A stretch of DNA of 64,000 bases from a bacterium M00.F.Ca.ET.205.01.1.1. Its GTDB lineage: Bacteria > Pseudomonadota > Alphaproteobacteria > Rhizobiales > Rhizobiaceae. How positions within the stretch are numbered: position 1 is the first letter of the stretch; each line of letters begins with the position of its first letter. The translations under genes and the position numbers were made by a program. A model generated the notes under the pieces. The model was given only the letters and a program-made list of their open reading frames with translations. It had not been told where the DNA came from and made no database searches. Positions 25,824 to 34,800 of the stretch are shown here, piece after piece. The DNA is taken from the NCBI GenBank assembly GCA_004791255.1, contig SRUQ01000002.1, positions 62,001 to 126,000 of the forward strand, given 5' to 3'.

Positions 25824-26818
25824 CCGCGAACAGCCGCCGCCATGCCCGAGTTGGTCAGCGCCGCCGCCTTGACCAGACCAGCGGCAAGGGCTGCTCCCAC
25901 TCCCTCGCCGTGGCCAATGCCGAGATCGAGCAATGGCCGAAAGCCAAGGTACTCGGCAACCCGGGCATGCGCCGGTTCGCTGGAGAGGCTGGCGAGCAGG
26001 CAATGGTCAAGGGCGGCCGGATTGGCGGCGTAGAGCACAGCGGCAGCCGCGGTCGCGGCGAAGCCGTCAATCAGCACGGGGATCTTCTGCATCCGCGCCG
26101 CGAGGATAGCGCCGGCGATCGCCGCGAACTCGCGGCCGCCAAGCCGGCGCAGCACTTCGAGCGGGTCGCTCAGATGAGCGTCGTGGAAGGCAAGCGCTGC
26201 AGCGACTACATCGGCCTTGCGCGCCTGCATGGCCGCATCCGCACCGGAGCCCGGACCGACCCAGTCGGCGCCCGTGCCTCCGAACAGGGCCGCGAACAGC
26301 GCGGCGGCAACGGTGGAATTGCCGACGCCGAGGTCGCCGAGGCAAAGCAGATCGGTGCCGCCGGCGATCGCTTCCATACCGAAGGCCATGGTGGCGGCGC
26401 AGCCGCGTTCGTCGAGCGCGGCATCCTGCGTGATATCGGCGGTCGGGATGTGCAAAGCGAGATCGAAGACCTTCAACCCCAGATCATTGGCGACGCAGAT
26501 CTGGTTGACCGCAGCACCACCGGCCGCGCACAGTTCGACCGCGTTGGCGGTCGCCGCCACCGGACGCGGCGAAATACCGTACCTGACGATGCCATGATTG
26601 CCGGCGAAGACGGCGACCAGGGGCCGCGTCACCGCAGGCGGGGCGCGACCGCTCGAGGCCGCCAGCCAGGCGGCGATATCCTCGACGCGGCCAAGCGAAT
26701 TGGCGGACTTTTCAGCCTTGGAAAACAGTGTCCGCACACGGGAGGCTGCCGCCATGTCGGCCGCCGGCAACGCTGCCAGAAGGTTGCGGAAATCGTCGAA
26801 GGGCAGAGCGCTGGTCAT
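25820..26818 (-). CDS. cobT: Nicotinate-nucleotide-dimethylbenzimidazole phosphoribosyltransferase
   Basis: A 332-residue enzyme of cobalamin lower-loop assembly, making alpha-ribazole phosphate from nicotinate mononucleotide and dimethylbenzimidazole. The family pattern is AVFAGNHGIVRYGISPRP, GGAAVNQICVANDLGLKVFDL, LGDLGVGNSTVAAAL, and the C-terminal YLGFRPLLDLGIGHGEGVGAALA with the catalytic Glu. Its 3' end overlaps the histidine-kinase stop by 4 nt. No other cob genes are in the window. Confidence 0.93.
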   Translation of the reverse strand: MTSALPFDDFRNLLAALPAADMAAASRVRTLFSKAEKSANSLGRVEDIAAWLAASSGRAPPAVTRPLVAVFAGNHGIVRYGISPRPVAATANAVELCAAGGAAVNQICVANDLGLKVFDLALHIPTADITQDAALDERGCAATMAFGMEAIAGGTDLLCLGDLGVGNSTVAAALFAALFGGTGADWVGPGSGADAAMQARKADVVAAALAFHDAHLSDPLEVLRRLGGREFAAIAGAILAARMQKIPVLIDGFAATAAAAVLYAANPAALDHCLLASLSSEPAHARVAEYLGFRPLLDLGIGHGEGVGAALAAGLVKAAALTNSGMAAAVRG

Positions 26819-26990
26819 ATCGTGGGATTCGTCCTTGCAGATCGGGAGCGGCATAGCCGCGTTGGTGCTTCGGCACAACTGCCATCCCCGGTGCCATCCT
26901 TGGCGCGAAAGCGGTCGTGGGTGCCGCATTCCCAAGGGCTTGCAAAGGTTCTGCCGTTGCACCATGTGGAGGTCTGCCAAGGAAATCCCT

Positions 26991-27224
26991 ATGACGGCCA
27001 TTGAATCCCCGTGCATCCTGGTCTGTTCGATCGATATGAAAACCGGCTTCTGCTTCGGCTGCGGCCGCACGCGCGACGAGATCAGCGCCTGGATCGGGAT
27101 GACGTCGCAGGCGCGCCGCGATGTGATGGCGAAATTGCCGGCAAGGCTGGAGACGGTCGAGCGTCGCCCGCGCCGCGAAACCCGCCGCACGCGCATGGCG
27201 CGCGAGCGCGACGCGTTCTCGTGA
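26991..27224 (+). CDS. DUF1289 small Cys-rich protein
   Basis: A 77-residue protein. DUF1289 is marked by SPCILVCSIDMKTGFCFGCGRTRDEISAW, with four cysteines spaced for a metal or iron-sulfur site, followed by a basic tail (RRPRRETRRTRMARER). DUF1289 proteins are small, of unknown function, and occur beside cob or aspartic-protease genes in rhizobia. The ATG at 26991 is preceded by aaggaaatccct. Confidence 0.85.
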   Translation: MTAIESPCILVCSIDMKTGFCFGCGRTRDEISAWIGMTSQARRDVMAKLPARLETVERRPRRETRRTRMARERDAFS

Positions 27225-27237
27225 TAGGATCGCCTGG

Positions 27238-27942
27238 ATGAACCGCTTGTTCTGGATCGTGATGCTCGCCATCGGCGTCGGCGTGATGCTTTTGATGTTC
27301 AATGATTCCGCCGGCAGCACGTTCGGCATCGAGAATTACGATTTCAGCCGGCTGATCTGGCTTGGCGCCTTCGGCGCCCTCATCGGCGCCGGCCTGCTCC
27401 GCTCGGGCCGCCCCCTCGGCGCCATGGCCCGCAATCTCGGCGCCTGGGCGGCGATCACCCTGGCGCTGATTGCCGGATATCAGTACCGCTACGAATTGCA
27501 GGACATCGCCAGCCGGGTGACCGCGGGCCTTGTCCCCGGCAGTCCGCTCGCCCTTGGCGTCGAGGACGGTCACGCCACAGTGACCCTCGACAAATCAGAC
27601 AACGGCCATTTCGAAGCGCGCATCCTGGTCAACGGCAACCAAGTGCGGGCGGTTGTCGACACCGGCGCGACCAGCACCGTGCTGACATCGGAGGACGCGC
27701 AGGCCGCCGGCTTCAATCCGGCCGTGCTCAACTACACAATCCCGGTTTCGACCGCCAACGGCATGGCGCGCGCCGCGGCCGTGAAAACCGACGAGGTGGC
27801 GATCGGCGGCATCGTGCGCAAGAATATGCCGGTGATGGTCGCGGCCCCCGGGATGCTCGGCCAGAGCCTGCTCGGCATGAACTTCATCGGTTCGCTGTCA
27901 GGCTTCGACGTGCGTGGCGACCGGATGATCCTCAGGGATTAA
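27238..27942 (+). CDS. Membrane-anchored clan AA aspartic protease (TIGR02281 type)
   Basis: A 234-residue protein. Three N-terminal membrane helices (NRLFWIVMLAIGVGVMLLMF; IWLGAFGALIGAGLL; NLGAWAAITLALIAGYQYR) precede a retropepsin-like domain with the catalytic VVDTGATSTVLTSEDA and GMNFIGSLSGFDV. Retropepsin-like clan AA proteins act as dimers, one Asp per chain. Natural substrates are not known. It is 13 nt downstream of the DUF1289 gene and likely cotranscribed. Confidence 0.88.
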   Translation: MNRLFWIVMLAIGVGVMLLMFNDSAGSTFGIENYDFSRLIWLGAFGALIGAGLLRSGRPLGAMARNLGAWAAITLALIAGYQYRYELQDIASRVTAGLVPGSPLALGVEDGHATVTLDKSDNGHFEARILVNGNQVRAVVDTGATSTVLTSEDAQAAGFNPAVLNYTIPVSTANGMARAAAVKTDEVAIGGIVRKNMPVMVAAPGMLGQSLLGMNFIGSLSGFDVRGDRMILRD

Positions 27943-27959
27943 AGTCTATCACAGCGAAG

Positions 27960-28958
27960 TCAGGCCGCCTCGCCGACCTCGGCGCCGCGGTCGACCATGG
28001 CAAGCGCCTTCTTCAGGACCTCGGGTCCGGCACCAGGCCGCGTGGCGTCGGTGGACAGGATCTGCCGATAGCGGCGCGCGCCGGGCAGGCCATGGAACAG
28101 CCCGACCATATGGCGCGTGACATGGCCAAGCCGCCCGCCCTCTTCGATATGGCGTGCGGCATAGCCGGCCATGACATCAATCAGCGCGGCGAAATCGAAG
28201 GCTCTGGCCTGATCGCCGTAGAGAACGGCATCAACATCAGCCAGAATGCCCGGCGTATGATAGGCGGCGCGGCCAAGCATGGCGCCGTCGACATGGTCGA
28301 GATGCGCGCGCGCCTCTTCAATCGACTGAATGCCGCCATTGATGCCGATGAATTGGTTCGGTTTTCTGGCCTTCAGGCGATAGACCCTGGAATAGTCGAG
28401 CGGCGGGATATCGCGGTTTTCCTTGGGACTCAGCCCCTCCAGCCACGCCTTGCGCGCATGCACCCAAAGCGCGTCGGCGCCGGCCGCGAACACCCCCTCC
28501 GCCAGCGCATCGAGCGCCGGTTCAGGATCCTGGTCGTCGACGCCGATGCGGCATTTGACGGTTACGGGAATTTTCACCGCCGCTTTCATCGCTGCGACGC
28601 AGTCGGCGACCAGATCAGGCACTTTCATCAGGCAGGCGCCGAACGTGCCGGACTGGACGCGGTCGGAGGGGCAGCCGACATTGAGGTTGATTTCATCATA
28701 ACCGAAGGCTTCGCCAATGCGTGCCGCCTCGGCGAGTTTTCCCGGATCGGAGCCGCCAAGCTGCAATGCGACGGGATGTTCCGTGGCATCGAACCCCAGC
28801 AGCCGCTCACGCGCGCCATGGATGACCGCGTCGGCCACCACCATCTCGGTGTAGAGCAGCGCACGGCGCGTCAACTGGCGATGAAAGAACCGGCAGTGGC
28901 GGTCCGTCCAGTCCATCATCGGCGCCACGGCCACTCTATGCTCTTGATTTTTCAGCAT
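27960..28958 (-). CDS. dusA: tRNA-dihydrouridine synthase A
   Basis: A 332-residue FMN enzyme reducing U20/U20a in tRNA. The signature is VAVAPMMDWTDRHCRFFHRQLTRRALLYTEMV at the N-terminus, NLNVGCPSDRVQSGTFGACLM with the catalytic Cys, VTVKCRIGVDDQDP, and IGINGGIQSIEEA. Its 5' end is the left boundary of an accessory region and is followed on the other strand by a broken integrase. dusA is a documented attachment gene for a family of integrases that act at its 5' end. The start region has only a weak ribosome-binding site, which fits reconstruction after integration. Confidence 0.95.
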   Translation of the reverse strand: MLKNQEHRVAVAPMMDWTDRHCRFFHRQLTRRALLYTEMVVADAVIHGARERLLGFDATEHPVALQLGGSDPGKLAEAARIGEAFGYDEINLNVGCPSDRVQSGTFGACLMKVPDLVADCVAAMKAAVKIPVTVKCRIGVDDQDPEPALDALAEGVFAAGADALWVHARKAWLEGLSPKENRDIPPLDYSRVYRLKARKPNQFIGINGGIQSIEEARAHLDHVDGAMLGRAAYHTPGILADVDAVLYGDQARAFDFAALIDVMAGYAARHIEEGGRLGHVTRHMVGLFHGLPGARRYRQILSTDATRPGAGPEVLKKALAMVDRGAEVGEAA

Positions 28959-29073
28959 TTTTTCTTTAACATCAATTCGTTAGTCGCAATCGCAGCTACG
29001 CCACTTTACGCCAAAATACGACCCTTTTCGCCACGTTTCGATCTCTCAGTGCACACGGAGCGCACAGGAAAAA

Positions 29074-29520
29074 ATGGCCACCTACACAAAACTCTCGTCC
29101 GGCTCCTGGCGCGTCCAAGTCCGTCGCAAAGGTCGCTATGTCAGCGAGACCTTCCTGCGCCGAGACGACGCACGGCGCTGGGCAACCGAAACCGAGCGCC
29201 AAGTCGATCGCGGTGAGATGCCGACCAAGTCCCGCATAGCGCGCCTAAAAACTTTCGGCGACCTCATCGACCTTCATATCGACGACATGTGCGATGTAGG
29301 CAAGTCCCCTCGCCGCCCCAAGGCCGCGGCCCTCGATATGCTCCAAAGGCATCTGGGGAAGTGCGGCATCGCCGCCCTCGCGGCCCGAGGCAGCCTACGA
29401 TGGCGCATTGATTGCGACCTACGCGCCTTGGGGGTGGCCTTAAGTCGCAAACTATTGGCTTCAGAAGTAGGACCTCGGGCTTCATTGACGCTGCGACCAA
29501 CACCATATGCTGGTCTATAG
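29074..29520 (+). pseudogene. Truncated integrase of the dusA-targeting type
   Basis: An open frame of 148 residues whose first 100 look like the Arm-binding N-terminus of a tyrosine integrase: MATYTKLSSGSWRVQVRRKGRYVSETFLRRDDARRWATETERQVDRGEMPTKSRIARLKTFGDLIDLHIDDMCDVG. After about residue 100 the similarity stops and no catalytic domain (R...H-x-x-R...Y) follows. It sits divergently 115 nt from the 5' end of dusA, the position expected for this integrase family. It can no longer excise the element. Family membership is by pattern memory, not by search. Confidence 0.7.
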
Positions 29521-29580
29521 CCCTCCAAAACGAGAGAAGCTTGCCCCGGCGGGTCGCACTGCCGTCGGCCGGCAAAGGCT

Positions 29581-29811
29581 ATGACTAGGAACCTGGAAGC
29601 CATCATGCGTGAAAAAATCAGATTAACTTCGAGAGACGTCCCCCTCATTCAGCTGGGGGTCTATCAGTGCCGCTTCCCGGTGAGCGAAGACCCGTCAGTA
29701 CCCGGCGGTTACCGTTTTTGTGCTGGGCCAACTTCGCCGGATCGCGTCTACTGCGATCACCACCACCACATTGTGACCGCCGTGGACCCTCGTCGACGAC
29801 GCGCCGCTTAG
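29581..29811 (+). CDS. GcrA C-terminal-domain-like mini-protein
   Basis: A 76-residue ORF (or 68 residues from an ATG at 29605). The segment YQCRFPVSEDPSVPGGYRFC followed by DRVYCDHHHH resembles the C-terminal sigma70-interacting domain of the cell-cycle regulator GcrA, with the C-x...-FC...-YC-x-HH pattern. The N-terminal DNA-binding part of GcrA is absent. It could be an independent sigma-binding protein, or a decayed fragment, as it lies among mobile-element remnants. No strong ribosome-binding site is seen. Confidence 0.5.
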   Translation: MTRNLEAIMREKIRLTSRDVPLIQLGVYQCRFPVSEDPSVPGGYRFCAGPTSPDRVYCDHHHHIVTAVDPRRRRAA

Positions 29812-30224
29812 GCTACGTTCTGGTGGGATGAGTCCTCCGCGCCATGGCAGCGGGCGTTGCTCCGTAGTCGATCATGTCGGCCCAAAAACTCTTTTGCAAT
29901 TCGGCGACCCAATTTCAGCCAACGATGCGCGGCCTGTCAGACTTGACGACAGCTTCAGCGAAGTCGGGCACTTCCAGACCTTGGCGCATCTGGGGTATCA
30001 AGGGCCTGCTCGGCTCGTGGGGGCCATCTAGTAAAAGCGTTGCCCTCCGTAAGAACTAGCGTCCGCCCTCTCCGTGCTATAAATTGACTATCGACGCCGT
30101 CGACGCCGTCGACGCCCTAAGGCCGACCGCCATTTCAGCATGCCCAAGGACGTATGTGCCGCACATGGGCTCAAGCCACCCGCCCGCACATCCGTTGTGG
30201 ATTGACCCGCGAGGAGGGATCAGC
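29812..30224. other. Non-coding stretch in the accessory region
   Basis: These 413 nt contain no frame with family likeness. Three tandem 9-bp units (tcgacgccg, tcgacgccg, tcgacgccc) lie at 30091-30117. The strong gaggaggg just before 30225 marks the start of the next gene. It may hold the peroxiredoxin promoter and decayed island DNA. Confidence 0.4.
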
Positions 30225-30899
30225 ATGTCAGAAGAACGTCTCAACATAGGCCCCCTGCAACTTGGCGAAACGGCGCCCAATGTCGTGCTCGACGCGATTA
30301 CCCGCGAAGGCAAGATCGCCATCGACGATTTCCGAGGCGAGAAACCAGTGCTGGTTGGGCTGTATCGAGGTCTCCATTGTCCTTTTTGCAGGCGCCAAAT
30401 CGCCATGCTTTCGCAACTCGCCCCAGCCCTCAACGAGAAGGGCATCGAAAGTCTGACAGTGGTCAACACGCCCATCGAGCGTGCGCGCCTCTATCTGCGG
30501 TACCACCCGATGCTCGGCCTCGCGGCATCGGATCCTGAGCGGACTTCACACCGCGCCTTTGGATTGCCGAATATGCAGATCACCGAAGAAGAGAGCGCAT
30601 GGCCTCAAAAGGTTTCGATGAGCGATGTGAAGTCGATGCGGGTCGATTTGCCGGGCGAGATGCCGGAGCCGATGGACCCGTTTGCGGCGCTCGAATATCT
30701 GAACAAGAAGGACGGCTACGATATCACGGAAGTGGATCAACAGATGATGGCCACCGGCGTTGGGCAGCTCGTCGGCCAGTTCTTGCTGGACCGCGATGGC
30801 GTCGTTCGCTGGACTTCCAACGAGGTACTCGATGGCGGCCTATTCGGCGCCCCGAACACTCGGGAACTGATGTCGGCAGCATCACGAATCGGAAGGTAA
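30225..30899 (+). CDS. Peroxiredoxin-like AhpC/TSA-family protein
   Basis: A 224-residue thioredoxin-fold protein. The N-terminal LGETAPNVVLDAITREGKIAIDDFRGEKPVLVGLYRGLHCPFCRRQIAML gives an active CPFC pair, Cys52 and Cys55, where classical peroxiredoxins have a single peroxidatic Cys (PxxxTxxC). This belongs to the peroxiredoxin-like group with a CxxC. It probably reduces peroxides or disulfides in the cytosol; there is no signal peptide. The ATG at 30225 has gaggaggg upstream; an in-frame extension of 47 residues is not supported. It is an intact gene in an otherwise decayed segment. Confidence 0.82.
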   Translation: MSEERLNIGPLQLGETAPNVVLDAITREGKIAIDDFRGEKPVLVGLYRGLHCPFCRRQIAMLSQLAPALNEKGIESLTVVNTPIERARLYLRYHPMLGLAASDPERTSHRAFGLPNMQITEEESAWPQKVSMSDVKSMRVDLPGEMPEPMDPFAALEYLNKKDGYDITEVDQQMMATGVGQLVGQFLLDRDGVVRWTSNEVLDGGLFGAPNTRELMSAASRIGR

Positions 30900-31084
30900 G
30901 GCGCAGCTTCGGTAGTGGGCTTGGCGCAGGACTGCGCGACGTTGCCGGCCGTCGCCTGATCGAGGAAGAAGCGGAGGCCCACACCTGACGTGGCTTCAAC
31001 GCTCGTTTGGCAGGCGCCGCCGGTACTTCCATGGGTTCTTGCTTCCGGCGCCCTTGAGGGGTCTGCTTTGGGCAGCGCTAACGC

Positions 31085-31470
31085 ACTCGCGGGTCATGCC
31101 GGTAATGCGCTTGTCGCGCGCTGGCTGCCAAGGCACGAGCTGGAAGCCGACACCGTCGTCAATCATGGCAAACCGCTCAGAGGCGAGATTAGCCGCTTCG
31201 ACCCAGCCGGTCGCTGACATGCTCCCCAGTCTAAGCCCTCTCAAAGCTCAGCCTGCGCTCGGCCGCCATCATACGCCCGACGCGCGCGACTTCGGCCTGC
31301 TCGAACCGTTGAAGCAGGTCCTTTGACGCCCGGATACGTCCGTCGTCCAGGCGTGTGGCATGGCCCATGTCGGCGAGACTTTTGGCGACGTCTGTCCCTT
31401 GCGTCGCTGACTTCTCGACCCTGATTATCAGCGCAATTTGGCCCTCTGCGAAAGGATGGAGAAATGGACT
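31085..31470 (-). pseudogene. Remnant of a conjugative relaxase (DUF3363-like C-terminus)
   Basis: On the minus strand one open frame (31470-31231) reads LADMGHATRLDDGRIRASKD and RFEQAEVARVGRMMAAERRL before a stop; a second frame from 31220 reads NLASERFAMIDDGVGFQLVP. Both halves resemble adjoining parts of the DUF3363 tail found in integrative-element relaxases. The frames differ, so a frameshift and stop codon break the gene, and the catalytic N-terminus is missing. This marks a past conjugative or mobilisable element. Not verified by a search. Confidence 0.55.
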
Positions 31471-31511
31471 TCAAGCCAGCGGTTGCTTCGCTTAGCCTGC
31501 CTCGACCTTCG

Positions 31512-31796
31512 CTATGACGCCATGTCCGACCGGCTCGACAGCCTGAACTTTTGAGACGAATGCACCTCGAATAATCGCTTATGACCTTCGAAAGAGTTTA
31601 GATGGTTCTGTCGGAGATTGTAACCACGCGTGTATTCCAACAGTTCTTTGAACTGTTCGTCGGTCCCGCCACCCGTTTGCCCTCGCTGTAGGAGATTTGA
31701 CACGCACTCCTCGACAGGGAAATCGAGCCAGATGAGGGCTGTCACACGCGGCCTATTCGCTTGAACGAGTTCTTTCTCGGAGAATCGTAGAAATTC
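31512..31796 (-). pseudogene. C-terminal fragment of a P-loop small-molecule kinase-like protein
   Basis: The minus strand is open from 31796 to 31512 and reads RPRVTALIWLDFPVEECVSN and then LEYTRGYNLRQNHLNSFEGH. This pattern resembles the end of AAA/adenylate-kinase-like (FlaR/topology-modulation type) proteins. The P-loop half is absent and a stop codon lies directly upstream at 31799, so the gene is truncated. A methionine start inside the fragment is possible but would make only 77 residues. Confidence 0.45.
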
Positions 31797-31801
31797 CTAC
31801 G
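31786..31801. promoter_or_regulatory. Inverted repeat upstream of the permease-GGDEF-EAL gene
   Basis: CGTAGAAATTCCTACG has perfect 5-bp arms (CGTAG/CTACG) around a 6-nt AT-rich centre, 76 nt before the fusion gene start. It is a possible operator for that gene. No regulator is nearby. Confidence 0.3.
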
Positions 31802-31876
31802 ATGGCTGTCGCTAACAACTTCGAAAGGTTTTGCTCGCATCGTTAACTAGCATTCACGAATGGTTTGGCGGCTGGA

Positions 31877-34800
31877 ATGCAAAGGGATCATTCCTTGCGA
31901 CCGCATCCTCGATCGTTGGGTTGGATCGGCACCACTGCGCTGGCGATGGGTGGCAGCAACCAAAGCCTATTTCTTATCGCGGCGCTGTTCATCGGCCAAG
32001 GCGAGATTCCGGGGCAAGGAAGCGCCGCTGTCCCTTTGCTGATCCTAGGCGTGATCCTTAGCTGGGCGGCCGCACCAGCATGGACAGAGCTGGTGTTACT
32101 ATGGCCCGACCGCGTGGGCGGCATCGCGGCGGCATGTTCAGAGGCATTCCGACCTTATAGCCCGGTTCTCTCTGGTTTGGCTGGGACATGCTACTGGTGG
32201 GGTTGGGTTCCAACCTGCGGCTTGACGGCACTGCTTTCGGCATCGGCAATACAACAATGGTATCTGCCGGATATTCCCGTCGAGTTCGTAGCATGCGCTT
32301 TGGTCGTGTCCTTCACCGCGGTCAATCTGTGCGGAATAAGGTGGGTTTCGCGGCTCGTCATTCCGATTGCAACGGCATCAGCGTTCCTCGCATTCGCGGC
32401 CTCACTCATTCCGATCCTTTCGGGCAACGTCGATTGGCGGCAGGCGACGACCTTCACCTTGACCTCGCCGTTTTCAGGCTGGTTCGGTGATTTGACATCG
32501 ATAATGGCCGGCCTTTATTTGGTCGGATTTGCTGCCCCAGCGTTTGAAGCGGCGACATGCCATGTCGGCGAAACAGTTGATCCGAACCGCAACGTTCCTC
32601 GGGCCGTGTTGGCGAGCGCTGCCATGGCGGGCCTTTATTTCATAGTTCTCCCGGTGGTTTGGTTGGGTGCCTTGGGGCCTCAACGGCTGGGCGCAGACCT
32701 AGCTGTCGCTCTCGGGCCTGCCTTTGCCCCTCTACTGGGCAGTTTTGGCAAGGCAGCGGCAATCTGGTTCATGATGCTGAACATGTTCCATGGAACAATG
32801 CAGCCGCTGGCGGGAGCTTCTCGAACCTTGGCGCAGCTTAGCGAGGATGGGCTGCTGCCGCGATTTCTCGGCCGGCGTTCGGCGACGGACTGTCCATGGG
32901 CGGCGACCTTGCTGACTGCCTCAATGGCAATTCTGTTCCTTGTGATAGGCGATCCAATCTGGCTCATCGCGGCTGCAAATTTTACCTATTTGATCGGGAT
33001 CTGCCTGCCGAATGTTGCGGCTTGGCTTTTGCGCCGCGACCATCCCGGGATCGACCGACCGTATCGAGCCCCGAGGGGAGCCATCGGGCTTGGTGTGATT
33101 GCCTCGGGGATATGGATGTTGGCCGCGCTGTTGGGTTTTCAGCAGTTCGGACTTCCTACGGTCATTGTCGGTCTCGTTATGGCCTATTCGGGGGCCGCCC
33201 TGTACGCATGGCGGGTGGTTGAAGATCGGCGCCACTTGGGCTTGCCGGCCTTCGGCCAGTCTCTGCATCTTAAGCTGACGGGCGCTATGCTGCTGGTTTT
33301 GGCCTTGGACGCCGCCGGCTACGTGATCGCTGTAAGCACCGTTTCCGGGGAACACCATGCACTGATAGCGGCGCTTGAGGACATCTTCGTGGCCGTGGCC
33401 ATGTTGACCATCAGCGTCGGCTTGGTTCTACCAGGGATAATTGCACACTCGGCAACCGAGATCAGCGAAGCTGCCAGGCGCCTTACCTCGGGTACGCTAC
33501 GCGACTTCACTCGCGCCATGGTCGCTCTTGGTCGGGGTGATCTTGGTGCGGCCCACGCCTCCGTCAACATCACGCCCGTCTCGGTTCATTCGAGAGACGA
33601 AATCGGTGAGATGGCGGAGAGCTTCAATCTAATGCAGCAAGAAGTTCTCCAAGCCGCACTGAGTCTCGATGACGCCAGAGACAACCTTTCCCTGGCGCGA
33701 AGCGAACTTGACGCTTCATATCAGAGCATTGTTCATCTCGCCCACCACGATGCGTTGACCGACCTGCCGAACCGGGTTGCATTTGCGCAACATCTAGCCT
33801 TGACCTTTGAACAGGCGGTTGCCAAGGGCGAGACCTTCGCGGTGTTTTGTATTGACCTGGACAATTTCAAAGAGGCCAACGACGTTTTCGGACATGCACT
33901 TGGGGACAAGCTTCTGCGGGAAGTGTCTGTGCGTTTCGCGGCGGCCGCAACCGGCTGCTTCCTGGCAAGAATCGGCGGCGACGAATTCACTTTGATTGCG
34001 ACGGAATCCAATTCGGTACGTGGGCTTGATGGACTCGCTGGCAAGTTATTGGCCACGACCGACGATGTCTTTGACATTGAAGGCCAAAAGTTGCGCATCG
34101 GACTAAGTATCGGGATCGCTGTGTTCCCTAAAGACGGAAGCGATACTGGGACCCTTTTGTCCAATGCCGACGCCGCCCTTTACCGGGCCAAGGCGGATGG
34201 CCGTCTGACTGTCCGCTTTTTCGAACCGGAGATGGATCGCCATTTGCGCGAACGGCTAGCGCTGCAGCTTGATCTCCGCTCCGCGCTCGAACGCAACGAA
34301 TTGACACTACACTATCAGCCGCAAGCCACCATCGATGGCGAGGTGTTCGGTTTTGAAGTTCTTCTGCGCTGGCATCACGAAACACTGGGCTTTATTCCTC
34401 CCAACGAGTTTATTCCGTTGGCTGAGAAAAATGGCTTGATCGTTTCGATCGGCGAATGGGTGCTGCGATGCGCGTGTCGCGAAGCTGCTGGGTGGTCCGC
34501 TCCCCTAAAGATTGCCGTCAACCTATCCCCCGTGCAATTCCAGCATGGGGATCTGGTCAGCCTTATTCACTCAATCCTCTTTGAAACTGGGCTCGCTCCT
34601 GCACGGCTGGAGCTTGAAATCACCGAAGGAGTCCTGATAAACGACCCGCCACGGGCCCAGTCGATCCTGCGTCGGCTGAAGAACCTCGGCGTCAGAATTG
34701 CCATGGACGACTTTGGGACCGGCTACGCTTCTCTATCTTCACTGCGGTCGTTTCCGTTCGACAAGATCAAGATAGATCGGAGTTTTATTGTTGATGCGAA

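Noticed and set aside
25343-27004. A 553-residue plus-strand frame over cobT
   Set aside because: Antisense shadow of cobT with no family pattern or ribosome-binding site.
30091-30117. Three 9-bp tandem units as a regulatory array
   Set aside because: Only three copies, GC-biased motif, no neighbouring regulator; likely chance or slippage.
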